Shown piece by piece: positions 45,772-54,452 of a stretch of DNA of 64,000 nt. This stretch comes from Candidatus Binatia bacterium (GTDB taxonomy: Bacteria; Desulfobacterota; Binatia; UBA12015): the NCBI GenBank assembly GCA_036563615.1, contig DATCMB010000006.1:256149-320148 (forward strand). The letters run 5' to 3'. The notes beneath the pieces were generated by a model. The model had not been told where the DNA came from and did not search any database. It worked only from the letters and a program-made list of their open reading frames with translations. Every line of letters starts with the position of its first letter. Positions within the stretch are counted from its first letter, which is position 1. The translations under genes were made by a program, and so were the position numbers.

Positions 45772-45816
45772 CGCTCGCCCCGGATCCGGATGCGCGGGGC
45801 GGATCCGGGGCGAGCG
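45772..45816 (-). terminator. 17-bp perfect inverted repeat after the amidase gene
   Basis: CGCTCGCCCCGGATCCG (45772-45788), loop of 11, and its exact complement (45800-45816). On the minus strand it starts 20 bases after the amidase stop. It lacks a T tract, so it may act through stability alone or protect the 3' end. The rest of the 290-base gap (45547-45836) shows no gene. Confidence 0.55.
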
Positions 45817-45836
45817 TTCCCCTCGAGTGAGGCGCG

Positions 45837-47492
45837 CTACTCGCTCGTCGCCTCCACCTCCTCCATCGTGAGGCGCAGCTTCCGCGTCCTGGCGGTGCGC
45901 GCCAGCAGCGGCGACGCGACGACCGGATCGGGCGGCCGACGCAGGTGGAAGTCGGTCACGTCCTGGTACGCCGCGACGAGCGACAGCAGGCGATCCTCCG
46001 CGTACGGCATGCCGCCCAGGATCGCGCCGATCGGGATGTCGGACTGCGCGGCGGTGTTGAACTGGAAGCCGATCGGGAAGGCGATCTCCGGGAAGCCGAT
46101 GATGTCGAACGGCACCGGATCGGTCTGCACGACGACGTCGCACACCGAGAAGATCTGCTCGAAGACGCGTCGCGCGAGCAGGCACTTGGCGCGCTGTCCC
46201 TTGAGGAACTCGTCGCCGCTGATGAAGAGACCGTTGATCCAGCCGCTCAGCGAGACGCCGAACAGACGCACGTCCTGCTTCAGGTACTCGAGGAACGGCT
46301 CCGAGCGCTCGGGCAGGCGCACGTTGTTGAACGCGCCGCCGGTGAGCACGCTCCAGTCGTCGGGGAGCGGCACGTCGACGATCTCGGCGCCGAGGTCCGC
46401 GAAGGTGTCGAGCATCGCGCGACGCGCGTTCGCCGTCGCGCTCGTGCCGCTCGTGTAGCCCGGCAGCACGCCGATCGTCGTCGGCCAGCGCAGGACGGTC
46501 TTTCCCTTCTTGCGCACCGGGGTCGCCGCCGTGATCAGGTTCGGCACCTTCGGCAGACCGAGCGTGCGCGGATCGTTCTCGTCCGGACCGGCCAGCACCT
46601 GGGTCATGATCGCCGCGTCCATCGCGTCGCGCGCGAGCGGACCCGAGTGGTCGCGCGTGTAGGACAGCGGAATGATGCCGTAGATCGAGGTGCGGCCCAT
46701 CGTCGGCTTGAGGCCGGTGAGGCCCTGCGCGGTCGACGGTCCGGTGATCGAGCCGCCGGTCTGCGTGCCGACCGACGAGGCGGCCATCCGTCCCGCGACC
46801 GCGGTCGCGGATCCGGTCGACGAGCCGCCGGGGTTCACCGACGGCGTGTTCGGCGTCCAGGCGTTGACCGTCGTGACCACGCCGTCCGGCGTCGTGGCGC
46901 GCGTCGTCGCGAGCGGGCCCATCTGCGTCTTGCCGATGATGATCGCGCCCGCGGCCTTGAGGCGCGCGACGCCGGTCGCGTCGAAGCTCGGCACGAAGTT
47001 CTCGAAGATGTACGAGTTCGCCGTCGTGCGGACGCCGGCCGTGTAGTAGTTGTCCTTGACCGCGACCGGCACGCCGAACAGCGGCGGCTTTTCGCCGCGC
47101 AGATCGAGCGAGCGCGCGATCGCGCGCGCCTCGTCGGCGAGCACGGTGTTGAACGCCTGATAGATCGATTCGTATGCGTCGATGCGCGCGAGGTAGGCAT
47201 CGACCAGATCGATCGCCGCGATCTTCTTGGCGCGGATCAGCGTCGCCGCCTGCGCGAGCGTGACCTCGGTGAGATCGCTCGGCACCTTCGCCTCGGCCTT
47301 CACGCCGGCGAGAGGAGCGAGGTTCGCCGACGATGCGGTCGACGCGCGCGCGCCGAGCGGGCGCGCGAGCGTCGCGGCCGAGGTGACGGTGGTGAGCGCG
47401 GCGAAGCGCGCCAGGAATTGACGTCGGTCGAGCTGTCGATCGAGCGGCGGCTCGGAGACGTCGTTCTCTTGGACCATCGAAGGTTCGCTCAT
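45837..47492 (-). CDS. Amidase-signature hydrolase with Tat signal
   Basis: 551 residues of the amidase-signature family, hydrolysing an amide to acid and ammonia. The N terminus has DRRQFLARFAAL and a hydrophobic stretch, so Tat export is likely. The catalytic triad is intact: Lys in VPVAVKDN, the cis-Ser in NPGGSSTGSA, and the nucleophile Ser in QTGGSITGPS. LKPTMGRTSIYG follows as usual. Exported amidases of this family are less common than cytoplasmic ones. An 83-residue gene lies 16 bases upstream in the same operon. Substrate unknown. Confidence 0.92.
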   Translation of the reverse strand: MSEPSMVQENDVSEPPLDRQLDRRQFLARFAALTTVTSAATLARPLGARASTASSANLAPLAGVKAEAKVPSDLTEVTLAQAATLIRAKKIAAIDLVDAYLARIDAYESIYQAFNTVLADEARAIARSLDLRGEKPPLFGVPVAVKDNYYTAGVRTTANSYIFENFVPSFDATGVARLKAAGAIIIGKTQMGPLATTRATTPDGVVTTVNAWTPNTPSVNPGGSSTGSATAVAGRMAASSVGTQTGGSITGPSTAQGLTGLKPTMGRTSIYGIIPLSYTRDHSGPLARDAMDAAIMTQVLAGPDENDPRTLGLPKVPNLITAATPVRKKGKTVLRWPTTIGVLPGYTSGTSATANARRAMLDTFADLGAEIVDVPLPDDWSVLTGGAFNNVRLPERSEPFLEYLKQDVRLFGVSLSGWINGLFISGDEFLKGQRAKCLLARRVFEQIFSVCDVVVQTDPVPFDIIGFPEIAFPIGFQFNTAAQSDIPIGAILGGMPYAEDRLLSLVAAYQDVTDFHLRRPPDPVVASPLLARTARTRKLRLTMEEVEATSE

Positions 47493-47508
47493 CGGGGCGC
47501 TCCTTTCG

Positions 47509-47760
47509 TCACTCGTCGGTCCACTCGGAGAAGCCGGCCGGGTAGAGGATCGGCGGGTTCTCCTGGACGTCGACCGCGAAGTTGCTGATCGTCGGCACGG
47601 AGCTGCGCAGGATGCTTCGCACCGAGGAGAGGATCCTCGTCTGATCCGCGGGTGCGGACGAGTCCGACACCGGCAGCACGCTCAAATCGATGCCGAGGAG
47701 ATTGAGACGAGCGATGATCCAGGTGTTGAGCTCGTCATCCGTCGGCGGAGACGTCGCCAT
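47509..47760 (-). CDS. 83-residue protein co-transcribed with the amidase
   Basis: Family not recognised. The protein is MATSPPTDDELNTWIIARLN onward, with a first helix carrying LNLLGIDLSVLPVSD, a second (QTRILSSVRSILRSS) and a C-terminal segment ILYPAGFSEW ending in acidic residues. There is no signal peptide or TM helix. GGAGGAATTCTT directly before the ATG is a textbook ribosome site, which makes this a confident real gene. It is the first cistron, 16 bases before the exported amidase. It could be a chaperone or dedicated partner for the amidase, but that is inference from linkage only. Confidence 0.8.
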   Translation of the reverse strand: MATSPPTDDELNTWIIARLNLLGIDLSVLPVSDSSAPADQTRILSSVRSILRSSVPTISNFAVDVQENPPILYPAGFSEWTDE

Positions 47761-48082
47761 AAGAATTCCTCCGTGAATGGGGTAGTGCGTCCGAGGACGC
47801 AGCGAGCTCCTGCTCGCGCTGCGGCGGGCAGCAAGTTCGATGCCCCGGGGCCCGAGCGAAAACGCGCGGCACGGGCGACGTCGCCGCGCGCATGCTGCGA
47901 CAAACGCGAGCAGTCGGCTGCTCACGTGCGGCAGCGTCGTGCGCCGGGAACGCGGAGCGCCGACGAAACCAGCAGCGCGATGGAAGCGCGGAACGAAGAA
48001 GAAGCGCGTAGCGCGGAAGGAGTGCGGAGCGCGGCGGAGGAAGGAGGCCGGGACCGCGACGCGCGCGGTCCCGGCCGTACGA
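47761..48082. other. Gene-free region with GCG-GAA-type low-complexity sequence
   Basis: 322 bases between the PQQ dehydrogenase stop and the amidase operon. From about 47950 to 48045 the sequence is a degenerate alternation of AGCGCGGAA-like blocks (for example AAGCGCGGAACGAAG, TAGCGCGGAAGGAG, GGAGCGCGGCGGAGG). The left end is a strong hairpin described separately. The right part would hold the amidase-operon promoter, but I see no good hexamers. Confidence 0.45.
48046..48076 (-). terminator. Terminator of the PQQ dehydrogenase gene
   Basis: GGCCGGGACCGCG (48046-48058) pairs perfectly with CGCGGTCCCGGCC (48064-48076) around five bases. On the minus strand it begins six bases after the stop and is followed by a pyrimidine-rich stretch (TCCTTCCTCC). 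Confidence 0.65.
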
Positions 48083-49933
48083 TCACGGCGTCGTCGCCGG
48101 AATGCAGAGCTCGGTCGGCTGACGCACGACGAGCACGTCGTCGCCGAGGTCCGGGTTGTGCGTCGACACCGTGACCTTGGTGAAGCGCACGCGCGGCGGC
48201 AGCTTCACCTGGTAGCAGACGAGCTCCGCTGCGGGCGTCGTGGTCGGCGCGCCGTCGACCTCGACCGGCGTGCAGACCTTGTTGACCTTCTTCACCAGGA
48301 AGCTCTGCCCGCCCGGATGGAACTGATCGACGAGCGTCGGCGGCGGAGGGGCCGTGAACTTCGGCGAGCCCGCGGCGAGCTTCGCGCGGTAGCACTTGTA
48401 GTGGTCGACGTCCGTACCGGTGTAGGGCGGGGCGCCACCGTCCCCGAGCGCCTTGCTCGACGGCACGAGCAGCGAGTCCTCCGCGAGCAAGGTGAGGTTG
48501 CGGCTCGCGAACGCATCGCTCGTCGTGCGGTTGGTCTTCACGAATCGCGGCGAGCCCGGCGGACGCTTGATGACGAAGCCCTCCTGGTGCGCGTCGGGCT
48601 CCTGCACCGTGCCGCCGTTCACCGACACCGGATTGCACAGCGTCACGGCGCGCTTCACCGCGAAGGGCAGCGGACCCACGAGCTCGTCCTCGAGCGTCAG
48701 CAGCGTGTCCTTCGGCAGCTTCGGCTGCCGCGGCGCGAGCACGGCGCGGTAGCAGAGGTACGCGTCCGTCGTCGGCGCCGGCGATGCGATCGGCGCGACG
48801 CGACGCACGTGCCCCGTGTTGATCGCGACGTAGTAGAGCGCGCCGTCGGGTCCGAAGACGATGTCGACGGGGCCACCCGCGGACGTGACGAAGGGCGTCG
48901 GCGCGCCGACGATGTCGTTGCGGCTCGCGTTCACCTCCGCGTGGTAGATCGCGTTGCCGGTGTAGTCGCCGAAGAAGTAGTCGTTCTCGCGTCCGCCGAA
49001 CGACGCGCCGGCGAACGCGCCGCCGGTGATCGAGCTGCCGAGCGCCCCCGGACCCGAGTGCGGGTAGGTGAAGATCGGCGCGACGTCGCCGGGCTCGGCG
49101 CAGCCCGCGGGCAGCGTGCCCTCGCAGTAGGGCCACGAATGGTTCTCACCGGCGCCGACGATCGCGATCTCCTCGATCGTCAGGTCGCCGACGTCGCCGA
49201 CCCAGAGCCGACCGGTCAGCGGATCGAAGCCGAAGCGGAAGGGATTGCGGAAGCCGTAGGCGAAGATCTCCGGACGCGCGCCGGGCACGCCGACGAACGG
49301 ATTGTCGGCGGGCGCCGCGCCGTCGAGCTCGAGGCGCAGGATCTTGCCTTCGAGCGCACCGAGGTCCTGCGCGTAGGGATTGGTCGACGAGCCCGGTCCG
49401 CCCTGGTTGTCGCCGCGGCCGGTGTCGCCGACGCCGACGTAGAGCTTGCCGTCCGGTCCGATGCGCAGCGCGCCGCCGTCGTGGTTGCCGAAGTCGGTGC
49501 GGATGCCGGTGAGCAGCTCGACGAGCGACGCGACGTTCACCGTGTCGCCGACCATCGTCACGCGCACGACCTGGTTGAAGCGGTTGGTCGCGCTGCCGCA
49601 GCCGCCCGGCGCGGGCTTCGTGCGATAGAGATAGATGAAGCCGTTGGTCGCGAAGCTGGGATCGAGCGCGATGCCGAGGAGCCCCATCTCCGATCCACTG
49701 CACACCGGGATCGAGACCAGCGTCGTCGCGACGCCGCCCTGGACGAGCTTCACGGCGCCGCCCTTCTCGGTGACCAGCAGCCGTCCGTCGGGCAGGAACG
49801 CGATCGCCGTCGGGGCGCTCAGACCGGTGACGACGGCCGTGTCGGTGAAGCCCGCGACGGGCGTGCCGGCGTGGGCGGTCGCGGCGACGCTCGCGAGCAC
49901 GACGGCGAGCGCGAGCTTGGCGTGGGTCTTCAT
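48083..49933 (-). CDS. PQQ-dependent sugar dehydrogenase with C-terminal CYR repeats
   Basis: 616 residues, secreted (signal peptide ending in ATAHA). The N-terminal 400 residues are a six-bladed glucose/sorbosone dehydrogenase propeller: TAIAFLPDGRLLVTEKGG, GLLGIALDPSFATNG, FGNHDGGALRIGPDGKLYVG with the catalytic His, and YGFRNPFRFGFDP. Behind it sit two related modules of about 105-110 residues. Each begins with a CYRA segment (YLCYRAVLA, HYKCYRAKLA), then a L-x-D...F-x-VK-x-x-x-x-LC/VC-x-PV stretch, and ends in a second half with similar rhythm. PQQ would be needed for electron transfer to a quinone or cytochrome. Promoter candidate upstream; terminator downstream. Confidence 0.87.
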   Translation of the reverse strand: MKTHAKLALAVVLASVAATAHAGTPVAGFTDTAVVTGLSAPTAIAFLPDGRLLVTEKGGAVKLVQGGVATTLVSIPVCSGSEMGLLGIALDPSFATNGFIYLYRTKPAPGGCGSATNRFNQVVRVTMVGDTVNVASLVELLTGIRTDFGNHDGGALRIGPDGKLYVGVGDTGRGDNQGGPGSSTNPYAQDLGALEGKILRLELDGAAPADNPFVGVPGARPEIFAYGFRNPFRFGFDPLTGRLWVGDVGDLTIEEIAIVGAGENHSWPYCEGTLPAGCAEPGDVAPIFTYPHSGPGALGSSITGGAFAGASFGGRENDYFFGDYTGNAIYHAEVNASRNDIVGAPTPFVTSAGGPVDIVFGPDGALYYVAINTGHVRRVAPIASPAPTTDAYLCYRAVLAPRQPKLPKDTLLTLEDELVGPLPFAVKRAVTLCNPVSVNGGTVQEPDAHQEGFVIKRPPGSPRFVKTNRTTSDAFASRNLTLLAEDSLLVPSSKALGDGGAPPYTGTDVDHYKCYRAKLAAGSPKFTAPPPPTLVDQFHPGGQSFLVKKVNKVCTPVEVDGAPTTTPAAELVCYQVKLPPRVRFTKVTVSTHNPDLGDDVLVVRQPTELCIPATTP

Positions 49934-49981
49934 GTCAGCCCTCCCCGGCGCCCAACCGGGGCGGGCGGGCGCCCTTCCGAC

Positions 49982-50009
49982 GCTATCCCGAGGTCACGGA
50001 CGGCGGCAA
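49982..50009 (-). promoter_or_regulatory. Promoter candidate of the PQQ dehydrogenase gene
   Basis: Minus strand TTGCCG (50009-50004), 16-base spacer, GATAGC (49987-49982). It leaves a leader of about 40 bases containing GGGGAGGG before the ATG. Confidence 0.4.
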
Positions 50010-50010
50010 C

Positions 50011-50051
50011 AACGCTTGTGAAATTTGCACTGATAGTGCATGCAAAGCGTT
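50011..50051. promoter_or_regulatory. Nested palindrome before the DUF3604 gene
   Basis: AACGCTT (50011-50017) is mirrored by AAGCGTT (50045-50051). Inside are TGCACT-GAT-AGTGCA (50026-50040) and TTTGCA/TGCAAA. This 41-base stretch is much richer in A+T than its surroundings. It ends 22 bases before the DUF3604 start and is next to the PQQ gene promoter, so it could be an operator for either or both. Confidence 0.5.
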
Positions 50052-50073
50052 CGGCTGCGGGAGGATCACGCAA

Positions 50074-52365
50074 ATGAGGATCGCCAAGCGCGTGCTGCTG
50101 GTCGTCGTCGTGCTCGTCGTGCTGAGCGTGGCGACGCTGCTCTACCTCTTCTCGGGTGGCAAGCTCGAAGGCCCCGGCGAGATCACGAAGGTGCGGCTGC
50201 CGGACGAGGTCGTCGCGACGCGCGAGCAGCAGCAGCGCGAGGCGGCGCAGCGGCTCGCGCCGGGAGGCGAGGCGCCGGGCACGGAGAAGCAGATCCTGTT
50301 CGGCGACCTGCACGTGCACACGACGTACTCGGCCGACGCCTTCATGATGAGCCTGCCGCTGCTGCACGGCGAGGGCGCGCACCCGCCCGGAGACGCCTGC
50401 GACTTCGCGCGCTACTGCTCGGCGCTCGACTTCTGGAGCATCAACGACCACGCCGAGGCGATCTCGCCGCAGCACTGGAAGGACACCAAGGAAGCGATCC
50501 GCCAGTGCAACGCGGTCGCGGGGGATCCGGAGAATCCCGACGTCGTCGCGTTCCTCGGCTGGGAGTGGACGCAGGTCGGCGCGACGCCCGAGACGCACTA
50601 CGGGCACAAGAACGTCATCTTCCGCGACACGGAGGAGGAGAACGTGCCGCGGCGTCCGATCAGCGCTGCGGGACGCACGCTCACGCTGCTACGCCGCGGA
50701 CAGCCGCTCTGGCAGCGGATCAGCACGGTGCTGCTCGACCTGCCGAACCGCCAGCGCTACCTCGACTTCGGCGAGTACCAGGCGGACCTGCGCGACGCGC
50801 CGATGTGCGAGTCCGGCGTCGACACGCGTCAGCTGCCGGACGACTGCATGGAGATCGCCGACACGCCGCAGGAGCTGTTCGAGAAGCTCGCGCAGTGGGG
50901 CTTCGACTCGATCGTCATCCCGCACGGCACGACCTGGGGTCTCTACACGCCGAGCGGCTCGACGCTCGACAAGCAGCTCACGCTCACGCAGCACGACCCC
51001 GAGCGCCAGACGCTGTTCGAGATCTTCTCGGGCCACGGCAACTCGGAGGAGTACCGTCCCTACGTCGACGCCGTACCCGGTCCGGACGGCGAGCTGGTCT
51101 GCGCCGAGCCCACGCCGGAGTATCTGCCGTGCTGCTGGCAGGCGGGCGAGCTCATCCGCCAGCGCTGCGGCGACGCGCCGCCCGAGGAGTGCGAGCGCCG
51201 CGTGCGCGAGGCGCGCGCCAACTACCTCGCAGCCGGCACGGCGGGCCACCTCACCGTGCCCGGCGCGCGCGTCGAGGAGTGGAAGGACTGCGGCCAGTGC
51301 CGCGACTGCTTCCTGCCCGCGTTCAGCATGCGTCCCGGCAACTCCGCGCAGTACGCGCTCGCGATCAGCAACTTCGATCGGCCGGGTGAGCGCCGTCGCT
51401 TCCGCTTCGGCTTCATCGGCTCGAGCGACAACCACACCGCGCGTCCCGGCACGGGCTACAAGGAGTTCGGCCGCCGCTACATGACCGAGGCGACGGGTGC
51501 GCGCGACGAGACCTGGCAGCGCCGCCTCCTCGGACCGCCGGTCGAGCGCACCCCGGAATCCGAGCCGTTCGACTTCGCGACCACGAAGGCGCAGCCGTTC
51601 CAGATCGTCGACTTCGAGCGTCAAGCATCGTTCTTCATGACCGGCGGCCTGGTCGCGGTGCACGCCGAGGGCCGCAACCGCGACGCGATCTGGGAGGCGC
51701 TCAAGCGGCGCGAGGTCTACGGCACGTCGGGCGACCGCATCCTGCTCTGGTTCCACCTGCTGAACGGCCCCGACGGCGAGATGCCGATGGGCTCCGACAC
51801 CTGGCTCGATCGTCCGCCGCTGTTCCGCGTGCGCGCGGTCGGCTCGTTCAAGCAGAAGCCGGGCTGTCCCGACTACGCGACGAGCGCGCTGTCGCCCGAG
51901 CGGCTCGAGCACCTGTGCCGCGGCGAGTGCTACAACCCGAGCGACGAGCGCCACCGGATCACGCGCATCGAGGTCGTGCGGGTGAAGCCGCAGGTCCGGC
52001 CCGGCGAGCCCGTCGCCCAGCTCATCGAGGATCCGTGGCTGCGCTTCGACTGCCCGCCCGATCCCGCGGGCTGCGTCGTCGAGTTCGACGATCCGGACTT
52101 CGTCACCGGCGGCCGCGACACGACGTACTACGTGCGCGCGATCCAGGAGCCGACGCCGGCGGTCAACGCGGGCGGGCTGCGCTGCCGCTACGACGAGGCG
52201 GGCAACTGCGTCGAGGTCAATCCGTGCTACGGCGACTACCGCACGCCGTTCGACGACGACTGCCTCGCGCCGAGCGAGGAGCGCGCCTGGTCGTCGCCGA
52301 TCTACTTGACGCTGGCGCCGGCGGTCGCGACGGCGTCGGCCGCGGAGGAGTCGGCGCCGCAGTAG
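50074..52365 (+). CDS. DUF3604 (PHP-like) protein
   Basis: 763 residues with an N-terminal signal anchor (about 5-28). The body matches DUF3604: LFGDLHVHTTYSADAF, SINDHAEAIS, FLGWEWTQVG, THYGHKNVIF, VIPHGTTWGLY and FGFIGSSDNHTARPG. The H-x-H and later His/Asp residues resemble metal sites of the PHP phosphoesterase superfamily, but no reaction has been shown for most members. GGGAGGATCACGCAA before the ATG is a good ribosome site. Divergent from the PQQ dehydrogenase. Confidence 0.9.
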   Translation: MRIAKRVLLVVVVLVVLSVATLLYLFSGGKLEGPGEITKVRLPDEVVATREQQQREAAQRLAPGGEAPGTEKQILFGDLHVHTTYSADAFMMSLPLLHGEGAHPPGDACDFARYCSALDFWSINDHAEAISPQHWKDTKEAIRQCNAVAGDPENPDVVAFLGWEWTQVGATPETHYGHKNVIFRDTEEENVPRRPISAAGRTLTLLRRGQPLWQRISTVLLDLPNRQRYLDFGEYQADLRDAPMCESGVDTRQLPDDCMEIADTPQELFEKLAQWGFDSIVIPHGTTWGLYTPSGSTLDKQLTLTQHDPERQTLFEIFSGHGNSEEYRPYVDAVPGPDGELVCAEPTPEYLPCCWQAGELIRQRCGDAPPEECERRVREARANYLAAGTAGHLTVPGARVEEWKDCGQCRDCFLPAFSMRPGNSAQYALAISNFDRPGERRRFRFGFIGSSDNHTARPGTGYKEFGRRYMTEATGARDETWQRRLLGPPVERTPESEPFDFATTKAQPFQIVDFERQASFFMTGGLVAVHAEGRNRDAIWEALKRREVYGTSGDRILLWFHLLNGPDGEMPMGSDTWLDRPPLFRVRAVGSFKQKPGCPDYATSALSPERLEHLCRGECYNPSDERHRITRIEVVRVKPQVRPGEPVAQLIEDPWLRFDCPPDPAGCVVEFDDPDFVTGGRDTTYYVRAIQEPTPAVNAGGLRCRYDEAGNCVEVNPCYGDYRTPFDDDCLAPSEERAWSSPIYLTLAPAVATASAAEESAPQ

Positions 52366-52465
52366 GGGTGCGTCGCCGCGCCCGGCGAGCCGTCGTCCGG
52401 CGCGCGGTGCGCGACGGCGGTTCGGGCTTGGCCGCGGGCGCGCGGGCGGATAGGACGGGGCACGC

Positions 52466-53269
52466 ATGCCGTACGTGATCGTCGAGAAGCCGCGGCCGCA
52501 CGTGAGCCTCGTCACCATGAACCGCCCCGAGCGGATGAACGCGCTGTCGTTCGACACCGTCGTGCCGCTCTACGAGGCGCTGCGCGCGGTCGCCGCCGAC
52601 AACGACACCTGGGTCGTGGTGCTGACCGGCGCGGGGCGCGGCTTCTGCTCGGGGCTCGACCTCGAGGACCACGGCGTGCCGCCGAACGTCGACGGGCTGC
52701 CGATGTCGCGCATCGCGATTCGCGCGATGGAGCTGATGTCGGACCTGGTGCCGACGCTGCGCGCGATGCCGCAGCCGGTGATCGCGGCGGTGAACGGACC
52801 GGCGCACGGCGGCGGCATGTGCTTGCCGCTCGGCGCCGACGTGCGGCTCGCGTCCGAGAGCGCGACGTTCCGAGCGGCCGGGATCAACAACGGCTTGACG
52901 GGCACGGAGCTCGGCGTGAGCTTCCTCCTGCCGCGTCTGATCGGCGCGTCGCGCGCGTTCGAGTTCATCCTCTCGGGACGCGAGATCGACGCCGCCGAAG
53001 CCGAGCGCGCGGGGCTCGTGTCGCGCGTCTACCCCGACGCCGAGCTGCTGCCCGCGGCGCTCGACCTCGCCGAGCAGATGTGCGGCTACAGCCCCCACGG
53101 GCTCGCGATGACCAAGAAGGTGCTCTGGTCGAACCTCGAGTCCGGCAGCCTGACCAACGCGATCGACCTCGAGAACCGCAACCAGCTCCTCGTGCGCTTG
53201 ACGACGCAGAACCTCGAGGAGGCGATCCGCGCGCGCCGCGAGAAGCGCAAGCCGAAGTATCGGGACTGA
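52466..53269 (+). CDS. Enoyl-CoA hydratase/isomerase (crotonase) family protein
   Basis: 267 residues. Crotonase fold with the CoA-binding GRGFCSGLDL and the oxyanion-hole segment NGPAHGGGMCLPLGADVRLA. ISGRE-type FILSGREIDAAEAERAGLV and HGLAMTKKVLW follow. The first of the two catalytic Glu residues of hydratases is not seen where expected (FRAAGINNG), while TELGVSFLLPRLIG has a Glu near the second position, so it may be a hydratase variant, an isomerase or a hydrolase. It stands between the DUF3604 gene and a convergent reductase. Confidence 0.88.
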   Translation: MPYVIVEKPRPHVSLVTMNRPERMNALSFDTVVPLYEALRAVAADNDTWVVVLTGAGRGFCSGLDLEDHGVPPNVDGLPMSRIAIRAMELMSDLVPTLRAMPQPVIAAVNGPAHGGGMCLPLGADVRLASESATFRAAGINNGLTGTELGVSFLLPRLIGASRAFEFILSGREIDAAEAERAGLVSRVYPDAELLPAALDLAEQMCGYSPHGLAMTKKVLWSNLESGSLTNAIDLENRNQLLVRLTTQNLEEAIRARREKRKPKYRD

Positions 53270-53351
53270 GCGGGGCGCCAGGAGCGAGCGTGCGCCGCTC
53301 TCGGGCGCGACGCGCGTCGCTGCACCGAGCCGCGGGCGAGCAGCCGCGAGA

Positions 53352-54416
53352 TCAGCGGTACATCGCGCCGCGCGCCGTCGCGACCGGCAGGTCGAGCAGC
53401 GACAGCACGCCCGGCTTCGCCGCGCACACCGCGGGGATCGCGTTCAGCACGCGCATCGCGGTCGCGACGAGCCCGCCCGTGTTGTGGTCGCCGTCCTCGC
53501 CGCGCATGTGCAGGTCGCAGGTGAACGACGGGTTGCCCTCGATCGCGACGCGGTACCCGCCGCCTCCCGGCAGGCGCGGCCAGTCGGGCGCGATGTCGTC
53601 GACGAGGCGCGTCACGTGCTCGACGACGATCGCGGGACGGCCGCGCACGATGCCCTGCACCTCGAAACGTAGCGCGGCGGTCGTGCCCTGCGGCACGTGG
53701 CCCGCCGCGACGTCGAACGCGCGCTCCGCCGGACGGCGCTCGTGCTTCTCGCGGATCTCCTCGAGCTCGACGCCGAGCGCCGCAGCGAGCACGTGCACGA
53801 CCGAGCCCCACGCGATCGTCAGCACGCCGGGGATCAGCAGCAGCGGCGTGTGGTCGAGCGGCTTCGCGAAGCCCATGGTCTCGAACAGGACCTGCGCCTG
53901 GTCGTAGGTGTCGTAGTTGAGCACCTCCATGACGCGCACCGAGTCGACGCGCTGGCAGGCGTTCAGCAGGGTGATCGGCAGCAGGTCGTTCGCGAAGCCG
54001 GGGTCGATGCCCGAGGTGAAGCACGACGTCTGGCCGCGCTGGCAGGCGGCCTCGAGCTTCTCGACCAGCGTGCGCTCGGCCGCGGGTGGGTAGATCAGCG
54101 GTACGACCGACGTCGAGACCACGTTCGTGCCGGCTTCGAGGATGCGACACATGTCGTCGACCGCCTCCGCGGGACGCAGGTCGGCGGTCGCGGTGTAGGA
54201 CACGCAGTCGGCGTCGAGCGCGAGCAGCGCGTCGACGTCGTTCGTCGCCTTGACGCCGACCGGCGGCAAGCCGCACAGCTCGCCCGCGTCGCGGCCGACC
54301 TTGTCGGCGCCGTGCACCCAGAGGCCGACGAGCTCGAAGTCCGGCCGCTCGAGGATCGCCCGCAGCGCGTGCTTGCCGACGTTGCCCGTGCTCCACTGGA
54401 TGACGCGATGTCGCAT
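53352..54416 (-). CDS. Dihydrodipicolinate reductase-like NAD(P)-binding protein
   Basis: 354 residues with an N-terminal Rossmann fold (QWSTGNVGKHALRAI), then CVSYTATADLRPAEAVDDM and VVSTSVVPLIYP, as in the DapB-like family that includes NAD(P)-dependent amine dehydrogenases. The C-terminal domain contains RVAIEGNPSFTCDLHMRGEDG and a conserved AMRVLNAIPAVCAAKPG ending. It is larger than true DapB (about 270) and lacks its lysine-pathway context, so a lysine role is unlikely. Promoter-like hexamers end nine bases before the ATG, with no ribosome site. Confidence 0.82.
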   Translation of the reverse strand: MRHRVIQWSTGNVGKHALRAILERPDFELVGLWVHGADKVGRDAGELCGLPPVGVKATNDVDALLALDADCVSYTATADLRPAEAVDDMCRILEAGTNVVSTSVVPLIYPPAAERTLVEKLEAACQRGQTSCFTSGIDPGFANDLLPITLLNACQRVDSVRVMEVLNYDTYDQAQVLFETMGFAKPLDHTPLLLIPGVLTIAWGSVVHVLAAALGVELEEIREKHERRPAERAFDVAAGHVPQGTTAALRFEVQGIVRGRPAIVVEHVTRLVDDIAPDWPRLPGGGGYRVAIEGNPSFTCDLHMRGEDGDHNTGGLVATAMRVLNAIPAVCAAKPGVLSLLDLPVATARGAMYR

Positions 54417-54424
54417 GCCGGCGC

Positions 54425-54452
54425 CTTATCCCAGCGTCGGAGCCGTTGACAA
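54425..54452 (-). promoter_or_regulatory. Short-leader promoter of the DapB-like gene
   Basis: Minus strand TTGTCA (54452-54447), 16-base spacer, GATAAG (54430-54425). The ATG at 54416 is nine bases after the -10, again with no Shine-Dalgarno sequence. Confidence 0.55.
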
